Position numbers and translations under genes: made by a program
Shown: one piece after another, positions 61,433 through 64,000 of the stretch
Layout of the letters: each line of letters starts with the position of its first letter
How positions within the stretch are numbered: position 1 is the stretch's first letter
Assembly: GCF_019145495.1 (NCBI RefSeq)
Contig: NZ_JAHSTU010000003.1
Span: 698,139 to 762,138 of the forward strand
Origin: Pseudomonas azerbaijanoccidentalis
GTDB taxonomy: Bacteria > Pseudomonadota > Gammaproteobacteria > Pseudomonadales > Pseudomonadaceae
Direction: 5' to 3'
DNA length: 64,000 nt
Notes under the pieces: model-generated
What the model saw: the letters and a program-made list of their open reading frames with translations, nothing else
Told to the model about the DNA's origin: nothing
Databases searched by the model: none

Positions 61433-62938
61433 ATGCTCGCACTCAAGAATGTCAGTAAACGCTTCAACGGCATCACGGTACTGAAGAACATCTCCATCGA
61501 GGTCAGGGAAAACGAAGTGGTCGGATTGATCGGCGAGAACGGTGCCGGCAAATCCACCTTGATGAAGATTCTCACTGGTGTCTATCAGCCCGATGACGGC
61601 CATCTGGAACTCGACGGCCAGCCGGTGACCCTCGATGGGCCTCGCGGTGCCACCGCCAAGGGCATCGCCATGGTTTACCAGGAGCAATCGATCCTGACCA
61701 ATCTGTCGGTGGCGGAGAACCTGTTCCTGGGCCGCGAAGCCGAATTCACCCGACTGGGCTTCATCAACTGGAAAAAGCTTTACGCGGCAGCGCGCTTCCA
61801 GCTGGCCAAGGTCAACCTGGATATCGACCCCGGTACGTTGTGCAGCGAACTGAGCTTCGGCCAACGGCAGATGGTTGAACTGGCCAAGTCGCTGGCCCTG
61901 GAGGAGATGACCGACGGACCGTTGGTGATCCTGTTGGATGAGCCGACGTCCGCGCTGGAACAGAAGGAAATCGACACCTTGTTCCGCCTGGTGCGTCAGC
62001 TCAAAAGCCGCGCCTCGTTCATCTTCGTTTCGCACCGCCTTGACGAACTGCTGGAACTCAGTGACCGGGTGTATGTGCTCAAGGACGGCGAGGTGGTGTC
62101 GCAGATGCCGGCGGCCGATGCCACCAAAGACCACCTGCATACCTTGATGGTCGGTCGTTCGCTGCACACCGAGTACTACCGCGAATCCCTGCAGCAAGCC
62201 TGCAACGAGGATGATGTGGTGTTGAAGGTCGAGGGGTTGGCACTCAAGGGCGTGTTCGACGCGCTGGATTTCCAGTTGCGGCGCGGCGAGGTGCTGGGCA
62301 TTGCCGGCGTGATCGGTTCCGGGCGCGAGGAACTCTGCCGGGTGTTGGCCGGGTTGATGGGCAAGAGCAGTGGCGCGATAACGGTGCATGGCAAGCTGCT
62401 TCGCGATCACGGTGCCGCCGCCTCGATCAAGGCGGGCATTGGCTATGTACCGCGTGAGCGCAAGGTGGAGGGAATCGTTTCCATGCTCAGTGTGGCCCAG
62501 AACATGACCCTGGCACGCATCGGCCAGGTGACCTCCTTTGGCCTGCTGGAAACGGGTAAAGAGCGGGCGATCGCCGAAGACTGGATAGCCCGGCTGCACA
62601 TCAAGACGCCAGGGCCAGATGCCTTGCTGCTCAACCTGAGCGGGGGCAACCAGCAGAAGGTGGTGCTGGCCAAGTGGCGCAATGCGCAGTCATCGATCCT
62701 GATTCTCGACCATCCCACCCGTGGCCTGGATGTGGGCGCCAAGGAAGATGTCTATGAACTCGTCCGAGAGATTACCGCCCAGGGTGTGTCGGTGATCCTC
62801 ACCGCCGACACCCTTGAGGAGATGATCGGGCTGAGCCACCGGATTCTGGTGATGCGCGATGGCGAGTTTGCCCAGTCCTTCGATTGTCCACCCGGTTGCA
62901 AACCGCAACAGGTGGATCTCATCAAACACATGGTGTGA
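61433..62938 (+). CDS. Sugar ABC transporter ATP-binding protein with an altered second Walker B
   Basis: A 501-aa tandem-NBD ATPase of the RbsA/XylG type. NBD1 is complete: Walker A GENGAGKST near residue 35-43, signature LSFGQRQMVELAKSLA and Walker B VILLDEPTSALE. NBD2 has the expected degenerate GVIGSGREE loop and LSGGNQQKV, but Walker B reads ILILDHPTRGLDVG, with His427 in place of the catalytic Glu. One active site may therefore be impaired. A distal segment (CPPGCKPQQVDLIKHMV) closes the protein. It lies between the two permeases. Confidence 0.92.
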   Translation: MLALKNVSKRFNGITVLKNISIEVRENEVVGLIGENGAGKSTLMKILTGVYQPDDGHLELDGQPVTLDGPRGATAKGIAMVYQEQSILTNLSVAENLFLGREAEFTRLGFINWKKLYAAARFQLAKVNLDIDPGTLCSELSFGQRQMVELAKSLALEEMTDGPLVILLDEPTSALEQKEIDTLFRLVRQLKSRASFIFVSHRLDELLELSDRVYVLKDGEVVSQMPAADATKDHLHTLMVGRSLHTEYYRESLQQACNEDDVVLKVEGLALKGVFDALDFQLRRGEVLGIAGVIGSGREELCRVLAGLMGKSSGAITVHGKLLRDHGAAASIKAGIGYVPRERKVEGIVSMLSVAQNMTLARIGQVTSFGLLETGKERAIAEDWIARLHIKTPGPDALLLNLSGGNQQKVVLAKWRNAQSSILILDHPTRGLDVGAKEDVYELVREITAQGVSVILTADTLEEMIGLSHRILVMRDGEFAQSFDCPPGCKPQQVDLIKHMV

Positions 62939-62946
62939 GGTTCCCG

Positions 62947-63894
62947 ATGCCTATTTCCCTGAATGATTTTCGCAGCCAGGCACCCCTGCTGGCTTTGCTG
63001 TTGCTCATGGCGCTGATCACCGGCTACGACCCTGGCTTCATCCAACCCACGGCGGTGCTGGGGCTGGCGGCCGACACGGCGGCCCTGTTCATCATGGCCA
63101 CGGGTATCACGTTTGTGGTGCTCATCGGTGGTATCGACCTGTCGTCCCAGGCGGTGGCTTCGATGGCCAGTGTCATCGTCGCGTTGCTGCTGCCTGATTT
63201 CGGTACCTGGTCCGTTCCCACCGCCATTGCCGCGGGCGCTGCGGCCGGGGCGATCAGCGGCGTGCTGCACACACGTCTGCGCTTGCCTTCCTTCATCGTC
63301 ACCCTGGCCGTTGGCGGCGTGGTCGCCAGCTTGAACATGCTGTGGTCGGGCAACCGTACCCTCAACATCGAAGCCGCCGACCGTGCCGCTTCCTTCGGCT
63401 GGGTCATTGGACAAAGCGCCGGTATTCCCAATGAAGTCTGGGTGGCCATTGCTGTGATGATCCTGTGTGTGGTGATCCATCGCAAAACGGCGTTCGGCCG
63501 CTTCACCAACGCGATTGGCTCCGGTGAATCCGCGGCATGGGCCTCAGGGATCAATGTGTTGCGGGTGAAAATCATCAGCTTCGCGTTGTCCGGCGGCCTG
63601 GCGGCACTTTCCGGGGTGATGATGGCCGGGCGTTTGTCGAGTGGCTCGCCCACGCTGGCCAACGAATTCCTGCTGCCGGCCATCGCTGCCGTTTTGGTGG
63701 GCGGCACTGCATTGACCGGTGGGGTTGGCGGCATCTGGCGCACGCTGATCGGAGCGTTGCTGGTTTCCGTTGTTCGCATCGGCATGACGTTTGTCGGCGT
63801 CAGCGTGTTCGCGCAACAGATTGTCTTTGGCGTGATCCTGATCATCGCGGTGGCGTTCACCATTGATCGGTCGAAACTGCCAGTCGTGAAATAA
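62947..63894 (+). CDS. Sugar ABC transporter permease 2 (RbsC-like)
   Basis: A 315-aa BPD_transp_2 permease with 8-9 hydrophobic segments; [24 protein letters not shown] and [36 protein letters not shown] are family markers. I start it at 62947 (MPISLNDF), with GAGG just upstream, eight bases after the ATPase stop; the frame is open 21 codons earlier inside that gene. It completes a four-gene importer and is followed 22 nt later by etfB, which is probably in the same transcript. Confidence 0.92.
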   Translation: MPISLNDFRSQAPLLALLLLMALITGYDPGFIQPTAVLGLAADTAALFIMATGITFVVLIGGIDLSSQAVASMASVIVALLLPDFGTWSVPTAIAAGAAAGAISGVLHTRLRLPSFIVTLAVGGVVASLNMLWSGNRTLNIEAADRAASFGWVIGQSAGIPNEVWVAIAVMILCVVIHRKTAFGRFTNAIGSGESAAWASGINVLRVKIISFALSGGLAALSGVMMAGRLSSGSPTLANEFLLPAIAAVLVGGTALTGGVGGIWRTLIGALLVSVVRIGMTFVGVSVFAQQIVFGVILIIAVAFTIDRSKLPVVK

Positions 63895-63916
63895 CAAAAT
63901 AGGGTATGCATTCAAT

Positions 63917-64000
63917 ATGAAAGTGCTTGTTGCTGTAAAAAGGGTGGTCGACTACAACGTCAAGGTCCGCGTCAAGGCGGACCATTCCGGCGTCGATCTC
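63917..64000 (+). CDS. etfB: Electron transfer flavoprotein beta subunit, N-terminal part (cut by window edge)
   Basis: The 28 visible residues ([20 protein letters not shown] to the edge) match the start of EtfB, where the KRVVD/N region contacts the AMP site of the ETF heterodimer. ETF passes electrons from acyl-CoA dehydrogenases to ETF-ubiquinone oxidoreductase. It is 22 nt after the second permease, so it is part of the TetR-controlled transcript, and pairs logically with the acyl-CoA dehydrogenase at 52162. An etfA is expected just beyond the window. Confidence 0.88.
   Translation, partial: MKVLVAVKRVVDYNVKVRVKADHSGVDL

Noticed and set aside
60752..62599. A 615-residue minus-strand open frame
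   Set aside because: Antisense to the permease and ATPase genes of the importer. It is rich in His, Gln and Arg as typical shadow frames are, and has no domain.
1..64000. CRISPR arrays, tRNA or rRNA genes
   Set aside because: No spaced direct repeats, no cloverleaf-like segments and no ribosomal RNA sequence were recognised. The only tandem array is the heptamer at 34176.

Overview
The window reads as accessory DNA of a Pseudomonas-like gammaproteobacterium. The basis is an OprD-type porin, Shine-Dalgarno starts of the GGAGG type, high-GC coding with GC-rich third positions, and dense catabolic clusters with local LysR, GntR, TetR and AraC regulators. This genus call is inference. No rRNA, tRNA or CRISPR array was seen.

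Layout. (1) 0-12.3 kb is catabolic module 1. A minus-strand GMC oxidoreductase and a cut-off shikimate-dehydrogenase-like gene diverge from a plus-strand run: glycerol-dehydrogenase-like protein, iron alcohol dehydrogenase, aldehyde dehydrogenase, ribose-type ABC importer and a GntR/FCD regulator, with a convergent quinone-oxidoreductase-like gene. (2) 12.3-22.2 kb holds two MFS exporters, a scar of broken genes (SDR, tyrosine recombinase tail, unknown fragment), a GST, a PfpI/DJ-1 protein diverging from a LysR regulator, a broken old yellow enzyme and an SRPBCC protein. (3) 22.4-31.4 kb is catabolic module 2: OprD porin, MHS-type symporter, split transketolase, second glycerol-dehydrogenase-like protein, SDR, intact shikimate-dehydrogenase-like gene and a near-copy of the GntR regulator, followed by a remnant of the same quinone oxidoreductase. 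(4) 31.6-35.3 kb is more AT-rich: an AraC regulator behind a C12 tract, a PEBP-family protein, a heptanucleotide repeat and a second LysR paralogue. (5) 35.7-42.2 kb is a molybdenum hydroxylase operon (2Fe-2S subunit, Mo subunit, triheme cytochrome c, XdhC, small monooxygenase-like protein, MoaA). (6) 42.3-46.6 kb holds small genes, a broken PfpI gene and a decayed IS1182-type transposase. (7) 46.9-64 kb is a compact, higher-GC catabolic regulon.

The last region is the most coherent unit. A six-gene minus operon (acyl-CoA dehydrogenase, SDR, DUF993, sugar-phosphate isomerase-like, ExuT-like transporter, aldo/keto reductase), a CoA-transferase, a TetR regulator, an ALDH-GMC pair and a sugar-type ABC importer running into etfB share an almost identical operator, TAAATAACCGGTTGGTTACA, at three promoters. 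The enzyme order suggests import, alcohol to aldehyde to acid, CoA activation and desaturation with electrons to ETF. The substrate cannot be read from the sequence.

Modules 1 and 2 share paralogous genes and an AT-rich palindromic motif (ATGATATATSAT, S = C or G) at their promoters, so they look like duplicated, cross-regulated systems. The substrate of each is unknown.
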